This document shows, piece by piece, positions 17,195 through 26,077 of a stretch of DNA of 64,000 nucleotides. Origin of the DNA: Pseudomonadota bacterium (GTDB lineage Bacteria; Pseudomonadota; Alphaproteobacteria; Reyranellales; Reyranellaceae); NCBI GenBank assembly GCA_018240745.1, contig JAFEFF010000194.1, forward strand, positions 1-64,000. The letters run 5' to 3'. The position numbers were made by a program, and so were the translations under genes. The notes under the pieces were generated by a model. That model had not been told where the DNA came from, made no database searches, and worked only from the letters and a program-made list of their open reading frames with translations. The first letter of the stretch is position 1. The number at the start of each line of letters is the position of its first letter.

Positions 17195-18238
17195 ATGGCC
17201 CATGGCATGGACGGGGGCACCCGCAACAACGCCTGCCGCGATTTCTACGAGCGTCTCGGCACGCTTTCGATGGCGCCGCTGTGGGAATCGCTGCACCAGC
17301 TCGTGCCGCCCGCGCCGGCGCCCAGGTACGTGCCGGCATCGTGGGACTACGACAAGGTGCGGCCGTTCCTGATGGAGTCGGGGACGCTGATCACCGCCAA
17401 GGAAGCGGTGCGGCGCGTGCTGATCCTCGAGAACCCGTCGATGCCGGGCAGTTCCTGCATCACGCCGACGCTCTATGCCGGGCTGCAGCTCATCCTGCCG
17501 GGCGAGGTTGCGCCGTCGCACCGACACACCCAGTCGGCGCTACGCTTCATCGTCGAGGGCGAGGGCGCCTACACCGCGGTCGACGGCGAGCGCACGATCA
17601 TGCACGAAGGCGACTTCGTCATCACGCCGACCTGGACCTGGCACGACCACGGCAACGATTCGAGCAAGCCGATGGTGTGGCTGGATGGACTCGACATCCC
17701 GCTGGTGGCGATGTTCAACGCGGGCTTCGCCGAGAACGGCGCCGAGGACGAGCAGGCGGTGACCACGCCCGAGGGCACGTCGGACGCCAGGTTCGCGAGC
17801 GGCCTGCTGCCGGTCGACTGGAAGCCGTCGCGCCAGACCTCGCCGATCTTCAACTATCCCTATGCGCGCACCCGCGAGGCGCTCGCCGGGCTCGCCAAGG
17901 CCGGCCCGCCCGATCCCTGCCACGGCTACAAACTGCGCTACGTCAACCCGGCAAGCGGCGGCGCGCCGATCGCGACCATGGGCACCTTCATGCAGCTTCT
18001 GCCCGGGGGCTTCGAGACCGCGCCCTATCGCAGCACCGACGGCACGGTGTTCTCGGTGGTCGAAGGCGAGGGCGAGAGCACGATCGGCGACAAGACCTTC
18101 CGCTGGAAGAAGCGCGACCACTTCGTCGTGCCGAGCTGGGCCCGGGTCGTGCACAAGGCGAAGGGCGAGGCGGTCCTGTTCTCCTTCTCCGACCGCCCGG
18201 TCCAGGAACGCCTGGACCTGTGGCGCGAGCAGCGCTGA
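17195..18238 (+). CDS. Gentisate 1,2-dioxygenase (bicupin)
   Basis: Fe(II) ring-cleavage enzyme converting gentisate to maleylpyruvate. Two cupin domains: the first, with APSHRHTQSALRFIVEGEG and TWTWHDHGND, carries the metal-binding histidines; the second, around GFETAPYRSTDGTVFSVVEGEG and FVVPSW, has lost most ligands, as usual. The protein is 347 residues. The ATG at 17195 with GAGAGG upstream is chosen. No maleylpyruvate isomerase or fumarylpyruvate hydrolase is adjacent, so the pathway must be completed elsewhere. Other bicupin substrates, such as salicylate or 1-hydroxy-2-naphthoate, are possible. Confidence 0.88.
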   Translation: MAHGMDGGTRNNACRDFYERLGTLSMAPLWESLHQLVPPAPAPRYVPASWDYDKVRPFLMESGTLITAKEAVRRVLILENPSMPGSSCITPTLYAGLQLILPGEVAPSHRHTQSALRFIVEGEGAYTAVDGERTIMHEGDFVITPTWTWHDHGNDSSKPMVWLDGLDIPLVAMFNAGFAENGAEDEQAVTTPEGTSDARFASGLLPVDWKPSRQTSPIFNYPYARTREALAGLAKAGPPDPCHGYKLRYVNPASGGAPIATMGTFMQLLPGGFETAPYRSTDGTVFSVVEGEGESTIGDKTFRWKKRDHFVVPSWARVVHKAKGEAVLFSFSDRPVQERLDLWREQR

Positions 18239-18248
18239 CATTCTTTCT

Positions 18249-18273
18249 CCTCCCTGCGCTGGGCGCAGGGAGG
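18249..18273. terminator. Hairpin between convergent dioxygenase and lipoprotein genes
   Basis: CCTCCCTGCGC, loop TGG, GCGCAGGGAGG: an 11-bp perfect stem between two convergent stop codons. A-rich rather than U-rich sequence follows on the plus strand, so it is only a probable transcript end. Confidence 0.55.
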
Positions 18274-18287
18274 AAAATCGCGTCTGA

Positions 18288-18677
18288 TTAGCTGAGGCCG
18301 CGCTTCTGGGTTGCGACCGAGCCGGCGCAGGCGTCGAGCGGCAGCGGCCGCATCTGCGGGTCGAGGGCGTCGGCGAACTGGGCGCGGTCGTTGGTCATGT
18401 AGACGAACAGGGTGCAGCCGTCGGAGTGGTAGCGCAGCGTGCGGGTCGCGGCGTCGCGGCGGTCGAGGTCGGGCTTGCCGAAGGTCGCCAGCACCTGGCG
18501 CTCGTCCATGCCCTTGATCGTGTCGAGCGAGATCGGCCGGCCGGCATTGGCCGAGCGGAACACACCGGCCTCGCCGCTGCCCAGCGAATAGCGCGGAGTC
18601 TGCTCGACGCAGCCCGTCAGCAGGAGCACGACCAGTAGCGGGGCCGGAAACGGCACCAAAAACGGCGACAATCTCAT
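18288..18677 (-). CDS. Small lipoprotein, possibly BamE/SmpA-like
   Basis: A 129-residue protein with signal peptide and lipobox LLTGC (cysteine near residue 23). The middle, ISLDTIKGMDERQVLATFGKP, resembles the SmpA/BamE pattern in which a short helix is followed by xxxGxPd, but the match is weak and no further Bam motif is evident. Two cysteines, in HSDGCTLFVYM and LDACAGS, could form a disulfide. It lies just downstream of the EI24 membrane protein on the same strand (12 bp). Confidence 0.6.
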   Translation of the reverse strand: MRLSPFLVPFPAPLLVVLLLTGCVEQTPRYSLGSGEAGVFRSANAGRPISLDTIKGMDERQVLATFGKPDLDRRDAATRTLRYHSDGCTLFVYMTNDRAQFADALDPQMRPLPLDACAGSVATQKRGLS

Positions 18678-18689
18678 CGGGCCGCCAGC

Positions 18690-19388
18690 TTAGCGGGCAC
18701 TTTCTGGGGAACGAAAGGGCGGCGGCCTGAGCGTTTGTGCCACATGCACCATGGCGGCGGTGCCCAGCACCGGCACGATCAGGTTCAGGATCGGGATGGT
18801 CCCCAGGAACACGATCACGATGCCGGTCAGCCAGAGCGGCCAAAGGTTGGCCTTCCGCCACGCCTTGACGTCGCCCGGGGGGCGGCGGCGCAGGGCCACC
18901 AGCTCGTAGTACATGCGACCGGTCAGCCAGCCGTTCAGGGCGTAGAACAGGACCGCGCCGCTGCCGAAGAATACCAAGGCTACGAGGTAGGGCAGCAGCA
19001 TCAGCACGTTCAGAACGACCAGCACGATGAAGAATACTAGACCTGTCCAGATCCCGGTCCAGACCGGGATGCCGTGTGCGCGCCCAAGCTGCGGGTAGTG
19101 CTCTTCCTCGACGATGTCGGCGATTCGCTCCATGAAGACCGACACGACGATGCCGAAGCTCGCCGGGAATAGCATCAGCGCCAGCACCACCACGGCCGCG
19201 CCACCCAGCCAGCGGATCGGGGTGTTGATCCATTCCGAGTCGAAATGGGCATAGTGCTGCAAGCACCACCAGGCGAGCACGCCGGTTGCGACCTGCAGCA
19301 CCAGCGACAGCGCCAGCGACTGCCAGATCACCGTCCTCAAGCGCGGATCGGCGAGCTGGTGGACGGCGAGCTCGAAGGCTCGGATCAC
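18690..19388 (-). CDS. EI24-domain membrane protein
   Basis: Integral membrane protein of the EI24/CysZ-like family, 232 residues. Hydrophobic segments lie at about residues 24-44, 60-84, 112-150 (double) and 180-215, with the family motif ALNGWLTGRMYYELVALRR in a cytosolic loop. It starts with GTG 1 bp after the stop of the CoA-transferase gene, so it is probably translated by re-initiation. Relatives include CysZ sulfate permeases, but most bacterial EI24 proteins have no assigned function. Confidence 0.8.
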   Translation of the reverse strand: MIRAFELAVHQLADPRLRTVIWQSLALSLVLQVATGVLAWWCLQHYAHFDSEWINTPIRWLGGAAVVVLALMLFPASFGIVVSVFMERIADIVEEEHYPQLGRAHGIPVWTGIWTGLVFFIVLVVLNVLMLLPYLVALVFFGSGAVLFYALNGWLTGRMYYELVALRRRPPGDVKAWRKANLWPLWLTGIVIVFLGTIPILNLIVPVLGTAAMVHVAQTLRPPPFRSPESAR

Positions 19389-19389
19389 G

Positions 19390-20553
19390 CTACTGCGCGC
19401 CGATCACGCCCGAATCGCGTAGCGCACCGACCTCCTTGGAGGAGAAGCCGCTCTCCAGCAACACCTCGTCGGTGTGCTGGCCGCGCTTGGCGGCGGCGCC
19501 GGCGATGCCCTCCTTGGTGCGCGAGAAGCGCGGCGCTGGTGCCGGCTGCGGAAAGCCCTGCACGTCGACATAGGCGCCGCGCGCCTTGGCATGCGGATGC
19601 TGCGAGGCTTCCTTCATGGTGAGCACGGGCGCGAAGCAGACGTCGCTGCCTTCCATGATCGCGCACCATTCGTCGCGCGTCTTGGTCTTGAAGATACTCT
19701 CCAGCCGGCTCTTGAACTGCGCCCAGGCGTTGCGGTCGTTCTGGTTCGGCAGGCTCTCGCCCTTCAGCCCGGTCTTCTCGAGCAGCAGGTCGTAGAATTG
19801 CGGCTCGATCGAGCCGATCGAGACGTATTTGCCGTCCTTGGTTTCGTAGGTGCCGTAGAAGTGCGCGCCGCCATCGAGCAGGTTCACGCCGCGCTCGCCG
19901 TCTTTCCAGATGCCCGCGCCGGCGAGGCCGTAGATGCCGCCCAGCAGCAGCGCCGCACCGTCGACCATCGCCGCATCGACCACCTGGCCCTTGCCCGAGC
20001 GCTGTGCTTCGAGGAGGCCGCACACCATGCCGAAGGCGAGCAGCATGCCACCGCCGCCGAAGTCGCCGACCAGGTTGAGCGGCGGCATCGGCTTGTCCTT
20101 GCCGCCGATCGCATGCAGGGCGCCGGTCAGCGCGATGTAGTTGATGTCGTGGCCGGCGGCCTTGGCGAGCGGGCCCTCCTGGCCCCAGCCGGTCATGCGG
20201 CCATAGACCAGCTTCGGGTTGCGCGCGAGGCAGACGTCGGGGCCGAGGCCCAGACGCTCGGCGACGCCGGGACGGAACGGCTCGGTCATGCCGTCCGCCT
20301 TGTCGATCAGGCGCAGCACGACCTCGACGCCTTCCTTCTTCTGCAGGTCGACCGACACCGATCGGCGGCTCCTGTTGTGCACGGCGAACTTGGGATCGGC
20401 GAGGCGATCCATCACATGCGTCTTCGTGCGATCGATGCGGATCACGTTGGCGCCCATGTCGCCCAGCATCATGGAGCACATCGGACCGGGCCCGATGCCC
20501 GCCAGCTCGACGATCGTCAGCCCCGAAAGCGGCCCACCCGAATCTGTGCCCAT
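19390..20553 (-). CDS. CaiB/BaiF-family CoA-transferase, alpha-methylacyl-CoA racemase-like
   Basis: Class III CoA-transferase fold. The first conserved block is [24 protein letters not shown]. The active-site Asp of CoA-transferases and the His/Asp pair of racemases fall in [15 protein letters not shown] and VGDFGGGG, an arrangement typical of alpha-methylacyl-CoA racemase; [18 protein letters not shown] supplies the Glu region. Length is 387 residues from the ATG at 20553, which is preceded by AGGAAAG on the minus strand. It would epimerise 2-methyl branched acyl-CoAs so that beta-oxidation can proceed. Confidence 0.9.
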   Translation of the reverse strand: MGTDSGGPLSGLTIVELAGIGPGPMCSMMLGDMGANVIRIDRTKTHVMDRLADPKFAVHNRSRRSVSVDLQKKEGVEVVLRLIDKADGMTEPFRPGVAERLGLGPDVCLARNPKLVYGRMTGWGQEGPLAKAAGHDINYIALTGALHAIGGKDKPMPPLNLVGDFGGGGMLLAFGMVCGLLEAQRSGKGQVVDAAMVDGAALLLGGIYGLAGAGIWKDGERGVNLLDGGAHFYGTYETKDGKYVSIGSIEPQFYDLLLEKTGLKGESLPNQNDRNAWAQFKSRLESIFKTKTRDEWCAIMEGSDVCFAPVLTMKEASQHPHAKARGAYVDVQGFPQPAPAPRFSRTKEGIAGAAAKRGQHTDEVLLESGFSSKEVGALRDSGVIGAQ

Positions 20554-20585
20554 GACTTTCCTCCTGCGAAATTCAATTGCTTCGA

Positions 20586-20750
20586 TCAGTGTAGCGGAAT
20601 GTGCCGCGCCAAGAAGCCCTGCACCCGTTGGCACGAGCCGGCGCGTGCCTCCGGCCGGTCGCCGGCATCGAATGACGGAAAGTGCACAGTGCCTTGCGCC
20701 ATCGCGGCGAACGACGCGAACTGCACGATCAAGGCGAGAAGCCGGCGCAT
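20586..20750 (-). pseudogene. Mini-ORF: fused ends of a deleted dienelactone-hydrolase-like gene
   Basis: A 54-codon open frame starts with [20 protein letters not shown], a good signal peptide, then [13 protein letters not shown]. This resembles the N-terminus of secreted dienelactone-hydrolase-like alpha/beta hydrolases. It ends with [15 protein letters not shown], resembling their C-terminal helix. The whole catalytic core of roughly 200 residues would be missing. The frame is still open, so a small secreted peptide could be made, but a decayed gene is more likely. Assignment is from recalled family patterns only. Confidence 0.4.
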
Positions 20751-20828
20751 GAGCTGCGGAATGGTAGCCGATCCCCTACGTCCGGTCTAAAGTCCGCGCG
20801 CGGCCGCAGTCGGGGTCGGAGGAAACGG

Positions 20829-22571
20829 ATGCGTGTTGCTGGGTATTTGACTTGGGCGGTGCTGGCGCTTGCGGTCGCGAGCGGCGCCTTCGCCCAGCAG
20901 GCTCCGCCCGCCGGCACGCCGCCGCCGGCTGCCCCGGCCGCGGGGGATGCAAAGCCCGCACCGCCTCCGGCGCCCCGGGAATATGATCAGCGGATCCTGG
21001 TGCCGGGCTCGTGGTTCCACGGCGTCCACGGCCTCGCCTTCAACAAGGACGACCAGCTTTTCGCCGGCTCGGTGCTGGGCCAGACGATCTATCGCGTGCA
21101 GGTCGATGCCGGCGAGGTCGATCGCTTCATCGAGCCGCCGATCGGCATGGCCGACGACATCGCCTTCGCCGAGGACGGCAGCATGGCCTGGACGGCCTTC
21201 CTGATGGGCAAGGTCTATCTGCGGCGCGGCAACAAGACGATCGAGATAGCCAACGGCTTGAGCGGTCCCAACTCGATCGCCTTCACCAAGGACGGCCGGC
21301 TGTTCGTCTCCGAGGTGTTCCTGGGCGACGCGCTCTACGAGATCGACATCAAGAACGTCGACAAGCCCGACTTCAAGCCGATCCCCCGTGCCGAGCTGCG
21401 CCGCGTCGCCGAGAAGCTGGGCGGCCTGAACGGCTTCGAGATCAACAAGGACGACGGCTTCCTCTACGGCCCGCTGTGGTTCAAGGGCCAGGCGGTGAAG
21501 ATCAACATCGAGACCGGCGCGGTCGAGGTGATCGCGAGCGGCTTCAAGATCCCGGCCGCCGCCAACATCGATCCGCAAAGCCGCGACGATCTCTACGTCG
21601 TCGATACCGGCACCGGCTCGGTGTGGAAGGTGAGCCTCAGCAGCAAGGCCAAGCGCCTGGTCGCGACGCTGAAGCCCGGCCTCGACAACCTCGCCTTCGA
21701 TTCGCGCGGCCGGCTGTTCGTGACCTCGATGACGGACAACGGCGTCTACCTGGTCGACAAGGTGACCGGCGCGTCCCGGACCATCGTCGAAGGCAAGCTC
21801 GCGATCCCGAGCGACCTCGCGGTGGCGTCGGAAGGCGGCAAGGACACGGTACACGTTGCCGACGTCTTCAGCTACCGCACGGTCGACGGCACCAGCGGCG
21901 TCGTGAGCGATGTGCTGCGCGTGCATGGCGACACGCATTCCTATCCGCTCGGCATCTCGGTCGGGCCGCGGCACGTGCTGCTGTCGAGCTGGTTCTCCAA
22001 CACGGTCGAGAAGGTCGACCGCAAGACGCACAAGCTGGTCGCCAGCCTGAAGGACTTCGCCCAGCCCGTCGATGCGGTCGAGATGGCCGACGGCACGGTT
22101 TATGTCGCCGAGCTCGGCAGCGGCAACCTCGTCAAGGTCGGCGCCGACGGCAAGGAGCGCGTGACCGTCGCCAAGGAGCTGCGGGCGCCGGCAGCCCTGG
22201 CGAAGGGCCGCGACAACATCCTCTACGTCACCGAGAACGCGGCCGGCACGGTGACCCAGATCGACCTTGCCTCGGGCGCGCGCAAGGTGGTGGCGGACGG
22301 GCTGGCCGGTCCGGAGGGGATCGATGTCGGCCCGGACGGCAAGCTCTATGTCGCCGAGGTCGGCCAGAAGCGAATCGTCTCGATCGATCCGGCATCGGGC
22401 GCCAAGACGGTGATCGCCTCCAACCTCGATATCGGCCTGGAGACCTATCCCGGCGGGCCGCCGATGCTGGTGACGACCGGCGTGGCGGTCGGCGCGGGCG
22501 GCGCGATCTATGTCAGCTCCGACCGCCGCAACGCGCTCTACAAGCTGACGCCGCCCGATCCGAAGGATTAG
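20829..22571 (+). CDS. Secreted NHL/SMP-30-like beta-propeller protein
   Basis: A 580-residue protein with a signal peptide (MRVAGYLTWAVLALAVASGAFA, cleavage near residue 22), then a Pro/Ala-rich spacer (about 24-50). After this come many repeats of the type GLAFNKDDQLFAGS, SIAFTKDGRLFVSE, NLAFDSRGRLFVTS, GIDVGPDGKLYVAE. Such hxhxxDGxLYVxE units are blades of NHL or SMP-30 propellers; the number suggests two propellers or one long one. SMP-30 members can be lactonases, but no metal-ligand set can be assigned. An MBL-fold hydrolase gene starts 5 bp after the stop, so the two are probably one functional unit. Confidence 0.82.
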   Translation: MRVAGYLTWAVLALAVASGAFAQQAPPAGTPPPAAPAAGDAKPAPPPAPREYDQRILVPGSWFHGVHGLAFNKDDQLFAGSVLGQTIYRVQVDAGEVDRFIEPPIGMADDIAFAEDGSMAWTAFLMGKVYLRRGNKTIEIANGLSGPNSIAFTKDGRLFVSEVFLGDALYEIDIKNVDKPDFKPIPRAELRRVAEKLGGLNGFEINKDDGFLYGPLWFKGQAVKINIETGAVEVIASGFKIPAAANIDPQSRDDLYVVDTGTGSVWKVSLSSKAKRLVATLKPGLDNLAFDSRGRLFVTSMTDNGVYLVDKVTGASRTIVEGKLAIPSDLAVASEGGKDTVHVADVFSYRTVDGTSGVVSDVLRVHGDTHSYPLGISVGPRHVLLSSWFSNTVEKVDRKTHKLVASLKDFAQPVDAVEMADGTVYVAELGSGNLVKVGADGKERVTVAKELRAPAALAKGRDNILYVTENAAGTVTQIDLASGARKVVADGLAGPEGIDVGPDGKLYVAEVGQKRIVSIDPASGAKTVIASNLDIGLETYPGGPPMLVTTGVAVGAGGAIYVSSDRRNALYKLTPPDPKD

Positions 22572-22576
22572 CGTTC

Positions 22577-23467
22577 ATGCCCGGCATTCCGTTCATCAGG
22601 GAGTTCAAGTTCGACTACGGCACGGCAACGGAGGTCACGCCTCTGGTCCGCCGAGTGGTCGCGCGCAATCCCAATCCGTTCACCTTCAAGGGCACGGGCA
22701 CCTACATCATCGGCCACGGCAAGGTCGCGATCGTCGATCCCGGCCCCGACCGGCAGGACCATATCGATGCGGTACTCGAGGCGGTGCGCGGCGAGACGGT
22801 GACGCATATCTTCGTCACCCACACGCATGTCGACCACGTTCCGGCGACGCCGGCGATGGCCAGGGCGACCGGCGCCCAGGTCTACAGCTACGGCCCGCAT
22901 CCGACGCCCGCCGGCCTGGCGACCGAGCAGGAGGGCGATTTCTCCTTCGCGCCCGACATCAAGCTCGACGATGGCGACGTCGTGCACGGCGACGGCTGGA
23001 ACGTCGAGGCGGTCTACACGCCGGGCCACATCTCCAACCATCTCTGCTTCGCGGTGAAGGAGGACAACGCGCTCCTGTCCGGCGATCACGTGATGGGTTG
23101 GTCGACTGCGGTGATCTCGCCGCCCGACGGCAACATGGCCGACTACTTCGCTTCGTTGCGCAAGCTCCTGCCGCGCGCCGAGCAGCTCTTCATCCCGACG
23201 CATGGTGCCGAGATCCGCAATCCGCGTCCCTTCGTCGAAGCCTATATCGAGCACCGTCTCGGCCGCGAGGCGCAGATCGTGGCGCGACTCAAGGAAGGAC
23301 CGCAGACCATCCCGCAGATGGTCGCCAGGAACTACGCCGACGTGCCGCAGCACCTGCACGCCGCCGCCGGCCGATCGATGCTGGCCCACCTGATCCAGAT
23401 GGTGAAGGACGGCCGCGTGAAGACCGAGGACGGCCAGGCGAGCATCGACAGCCTCTACCATCTCTAG
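22577..23467 (+). CDS. MBL-fold metallo-hydrolase with C-terminal winged helix (LACTB2-like)
   Basis: Metallo-beta-lactamase fold hydrolase, 296 residues. The metal motif THTHVDH lies near residue 79, with further ligands in YTPGHISNH, LLSGDHVMG and PTHGAEI. The last 80 residues (LGREAQIVARLKEGPQTI onward) form the BLACT winged-helix extension found in LACTB2-like and glyoxalase-II-like enzymes. It is cytoplasmic (no signal peptide), unlike its upstream neighbour. The 3' end overlaps the convergent flippase-like gene by 4 bp. The substrate may be a thioester or ester; not resolvable. Confidence 0.9.
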   Translation: MPGIPFIREFKFDYGTATEVTPLVRRVVARNPNPFTFKGTGTYIIGHGKVAIVDPGPDRQDHIDAVLEAVRGETVTHIFVTHTHVDHVPATPAMARATGAQVYSYGPHPTPAGLATEQEGDFSFAPDIKLDDGDVVHGDGWNVEAVYTPGHISNHLCFAVKEDNALLSGDHVMGWSTAVISPPDGNMADYFASLRKLLPRAEQLFIPTHGAEIRNPRPFVEAYIEHRLGREAQIVARLKEGPQTIPQMVARNYADVPQHLHAAAGRSMLAHLIQMVKDGRVKTEDGQASIDSLYHL

Positions 23468-24465
23468 AGGCGGCTCACCTCGTGCCGGGCGATCAGGACG
23501 CCCGGCAGCATCGGCAGCCAGAACGTGAAGCCGCGCAGCAGGATCGTGACCGAGAGTGCCGCTTCCAGCGGCATGCCGAGCAGCGCCAGCATGCCGGTCG
23601 TGCCGGCTTCGAAAGTGCCGAGCCCAAGCGGGCTCGGCGCCAGCATCGCGACCATGTCGCCGACCGTGAAGCTGCAGAACGCCACCCAGAAGGGCACCGC
23701 GATGCCGATCGCATGGGTCATGAACCACAGGGTCAGTGAATCGAGCAGGATGATCGCGATCTGGCAGCCGAAAGCTCCGGCGACCAGCGACGACGAGTGC
23801 AACAGAGCATCGGGTGCTTCGGCTACCGCGTCGAGGATCATCGGCAGGCCGGGCAGACGTTGCACCAGCGCCCGCACGACGCTTCGGTTGGCCTGCCGTT
23901 TGCCCCAGAGTACGGCGCCGGGGATCGCGACCTCGACGGCGGCGAACGCGACGACCAGCGCCAGGATCGGGAAGCTGGCGGCATCGTGCAGCCCCAGCAG
24001 AGCGAGACAGGCCAGCGCGGCGGCAACATCGGCGGCATAGTGCGACACCATGCCGACCAGCAGGGCCGCCATCGCGGCGTGGCTCGGCACGCCGCGTCGG
24101 GTGAGCGCCTTCACCACCAGCAGCGTTCCGCTCACGCCGCCGGTCGGGATCGCCTGGTCGGTGTAGAGCTTGGCGACGCTCAGGCGGAACAGCGTGCGGA
24201 ACGGCCGCTGCTGTTGGACGCGATGCAGCACCAGGCGCCAGGAGAGGGCGGCGAAGACGTAGGTGGCGACCTGGGCGGCGAGCGCCGGCAGCAGCCATTC
24301 CGGCTGTACGCCCTGAGCCAGCTCGATGAACCTCTCGATGCTGCTGTGTTCCCAGACCACCGCGACCAGGGCGGGCAGGACGATCAGGGCGGGCAGCCAT
24401 GACAACAGGCGCCGCCACCCCGGCAGGGGCGCTGGGGGGTCGGGCAGGAGCGGAGGCTCGGACAT
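23464..24465 (-). CDS. Lysylphosphatidylglycerol synthase-type flippase-domain membrane protein
   Basis: UPF0104/YbhN-like membrane protein (333 residues, about eight transmembrane segments). Signature regions are LYTDQAIPTGGVSGTLLVVKAL and VAMLAPSPLGLGTFEAGTTGML, the repeated PxGxG/E motif of this fold. It has no C-terminal lysyl-transferase domain, so it is not a full MprF; a role in moving lipid or glycolipid across the membrane is possible. The start MSEPPLLPD at 24465 is chosen because upstream codons run into the divergent SDR promoter. Confidence 0.85.
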   Translation of the reverse strand: MSEPPLLPDPPAPLPGWRRLLSWLPALIVLPALVAVVWEHSSIERFIELAQGVQPEWLLPALAAQVATYVFAALSWRLVLHRVQQQRPFRTLFRLSVAKLYTDQAIPTGGVSGTLLVVKALTRRGVPSHAAMAALLVGMVSHYAADVAAALACLALLGLHDAASFPILALVVAFAAVEVAIPGAVLWGKRQANRSVVRALVQRLPGLPMILDAVAEAPDALLHSSSLVAGAFGCQIAIILLDSLTLWFMTHAIGIAVPFWVAFCSFTVGDMVAMLAPSPLGLGTFEAGTTGMLALLGMPLEAALSVTILLRGFTFWLPMLPGVLIARHEVSRL

Positions 24466-24541
24466 GAGCGGCCAGTCTAGCCCGCTTCGGCGCGCCGTGT
24501 AGGATGCGCCGCACGACTCGAAAAAGGGGAGAGGATCGACC

Positions 24542-25315
24542 ATGGACCTGAAGATTGCCGGCAAGACGGTTCTCATCACCGGCGGCAGCCGCGGCATCGG
24601 CTATGCCTGCGCCGAGGCGTTCGCGGCCGAGGGCTGCGCCGTGCACATCGCCTCGCGCTCCAGGGAATCGCTGGAGAGCGCGCGCGACAGGATTCGCAGC
24701 CGCCACAACGTGCCGGTCGAGATCCATGTCGCCGACTTCTCCAGGGGCGACACGGTGCGCAGCGTGGTCGAGGCGGTCGGTCACGCCGACATCCTGGTCA
24801 ACAATGCCGGCGCCATCCCGCGCGGCGACATCTTCGCCATGACCGAACCCAAGTGGCGCGAGGCGTGGGAGCTCAAGATGTTCGGCTACGTCAACGCCAC
24901 GCGCGCGATGCTGGAAAAGATGTACGCGCGCAAGAAAGGCGTGGTGGTGAACGTCATCGGCCTGGCCGGGGAGAGCTTCAACTACGACTACGTCGCCGGT
25001 ACCACGGCCAATGCCGGCCTGATGGCCTTCACACGCGCGGTCGGCTCCAAGAGTGTCGATCACGGCGTGCGGGTGGTGGCGATCAACCCGCCCGGCACCC
25101 GCACCGACCGCATGACGACCCTGCTGCGCAGCCAGGCCCAGCAGCAGTGGGGCGATCCCGAGCGCTGGCCCGAGCTCACCAAGCACATGCCGTTCGGCCG
25201 CCCGGCCGAGCCGACCGAGGTGGCCGATCTCGCGGTTTTCCTGGCGTCGGACCGCGCCAGCTATATCAGCGGCGTGGTGATGACCCTCGACGCCGGGCAG
25301 GCCGCGCGGCACTAG
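24542..25315 (+). CDS. SDR-family protein lacking the YxxxK lysine
   Basis: Short-chain dehydrogenase/reductase, 257 residues. The cofactor motif TGGSRGIG (13-20) and NNAG (87-90) are intact. The catalytic region, however, reads NVIGLAGESFNYDYVAGTTA: the usual Ser is not in its normal place, and four residues after either tyrosine (148 or 150) there is Ala or Thr in place of Lys. GTTANAGL replaces the usual SKAAL. Related proteins with this GTTANA signature exist, so it looks like a stable subfamily, not a broken copy. AGGGGAGAGG precedes the ATG. Confidence 0.85.
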   Translation: MDLKIAGKTVLITGGSRGIGYACAEAFAAEGCAVHIASRSRESLESARDRIRSRHNVPVEIHVADFSRGDTVRSVVEAVGHADILVNNAGAIPRGDIFAMTEPKWREAWELKMFGYVNATRAMLEKMYARKKGVVVNVIGLAGESFNYDYVAGTTANAGLMAFTRAVGSKSVDHGVRVVAINPPGTRTDRMTTLLRSQAQQQWGDPERWPELTKHMPFGRPAEPTEVADLAVFLASDRASYISGVVMTLDAGQAARH

Positions 25316-25356
25316 GGGATGCCTCAGCGCCGCGCGGCCCGGTTCTGGAGGGGGCG

Positions 25357-26025
25357 TCAGAACCGGTAGTTGAAGCCGACGCGAACCAGGTTGCCGATCG
25401 AGCGTTCGCTGATCGACGTCGTGGCCGGCGTCGACAGCGGCGTGTCCGGCGTGCCGATCCACAGGTACTCGAGCTTGGCCGACCAGCGGTCGTTGATATG
25501 ACCTTCGACGCCGCCGCCGAAGGTGTAGGTCCAGAAGTTGTTCGAGTTGTCGAACGAGCCGAACTGCGAGTCGAAGCCCGCCAGCCGCTGCTGGCCCCAC
25601 ACCGCGCCGCCGGTGAGGTACGGCATCACCGAGCCGACCGGATAGCCGACGCGGGCGCGGAAGGTCGAGAACCACGGGATGCTCTGGGTCGCGCTGATGA
25701 ACGACGGCCCGGCGCCGCCGGTGACGCCGCCGGTCAGGGTCGAGCCCTGGAAATCGATCTCACCGCCCAGCAGCACGGGACCGACCAGGTAATTGTAGCC
25801 CGCCTGCGCACCGCCGACGAAGCCGCTGCTGGTGCCGTTGAAGCCGCCGCCGGTGTTGTTCTCGACGATCGAGGCCGAGGTCGAGCTCCACAGGCCGCCG
25901 GCGTTGAGACCGGCGTAGAAGCCTTCCCATTGGCTGTTGCTCTGGGCCTGCGCCGCGAACGGTATGGCCGTCGTCGCCGCAAGGATCGCCGCAGCCGCGG
26001 CGATCGAGGTCCGTTTGGATGTCAT
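25357..26025 (-). CDS. Outer-membrane beta-barrel protein (porin-like, OmpA-type small barrel)
   Basis: A 222-residue exported protein. The signal peptide (to about residue 28, ...PFAAQAQ) is followed by WEGFYAGLNAGG and a series of alternating amphipathic strands with Gly/aromatic ends (GFVGGAQAGYNYLVG, VMPYLTGGAVWG, KLEYLWIG). It closes with RVGFNYRF, whose terminal Phe is the classical outer-membrane insertion signal. Likely an eight-stranded barrel, common as abundant surface proteins of Rhizobiales and relatives. Its mRNA carries a hairpin covering the ribosome-binding site. Confidence 0.88.
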   Translation of the reverse strand: MTSKRTSIAAAAAILAATTAIPFAAQAQSNSQWEGFYAGLNAGGLWSSTSASIVENNTGGGFNGTSSGFVGGAQAGYNYLVGPVLLGGEIDFQGSTLTGGVTGGAGPSFISATQSIPWFSTFRARVGYPVGSVMPYLTGGAVWGQQRLAGFDSQFGSFDNSNNFWTYTFGGGVEGHINDRWSAKLEYLWIGTPDTPLSTPATTSISERSIGNLVRVGFNYRF

Positions 26026-26031
26026 CGCTTA

Positions 26032-26077
26032 CACTCCACGCATTGAAGAGAGGGGACGTCGGTGGGTGCGTGGAGTG
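26032..26077 (-). promoter_or_regulatory. 5'-UTR hairpin sequestering the Shine-Dalgarno of the barrel gene
   Basis: On the minus strand CACTCCACGCA (26077-26067) pairs perfectly with TGCGTGGAGTG (26042-26032), leaving a 24-nt loop. The only good ribosome-binding sequence, GGAG (26037-26034, 8 nt before the ATG at 26025), is inside the 3' arm. The mRNA would therefore fold to hide its ribosome-binding site, suggesting translational control by temperature, a small RNA or a protein. The pairing is directly visible; the regulation is inferred. Confidence 0.6.

Noticed and set aside
15609-18273. Treating every hairpin at gene ends as a strong intrinsic terminator
   Set aside because: Only the dnaA and rpsT hairpins have a proper U-tract; the others are recorded as hairpins or probable transcript ends with lower confidence.
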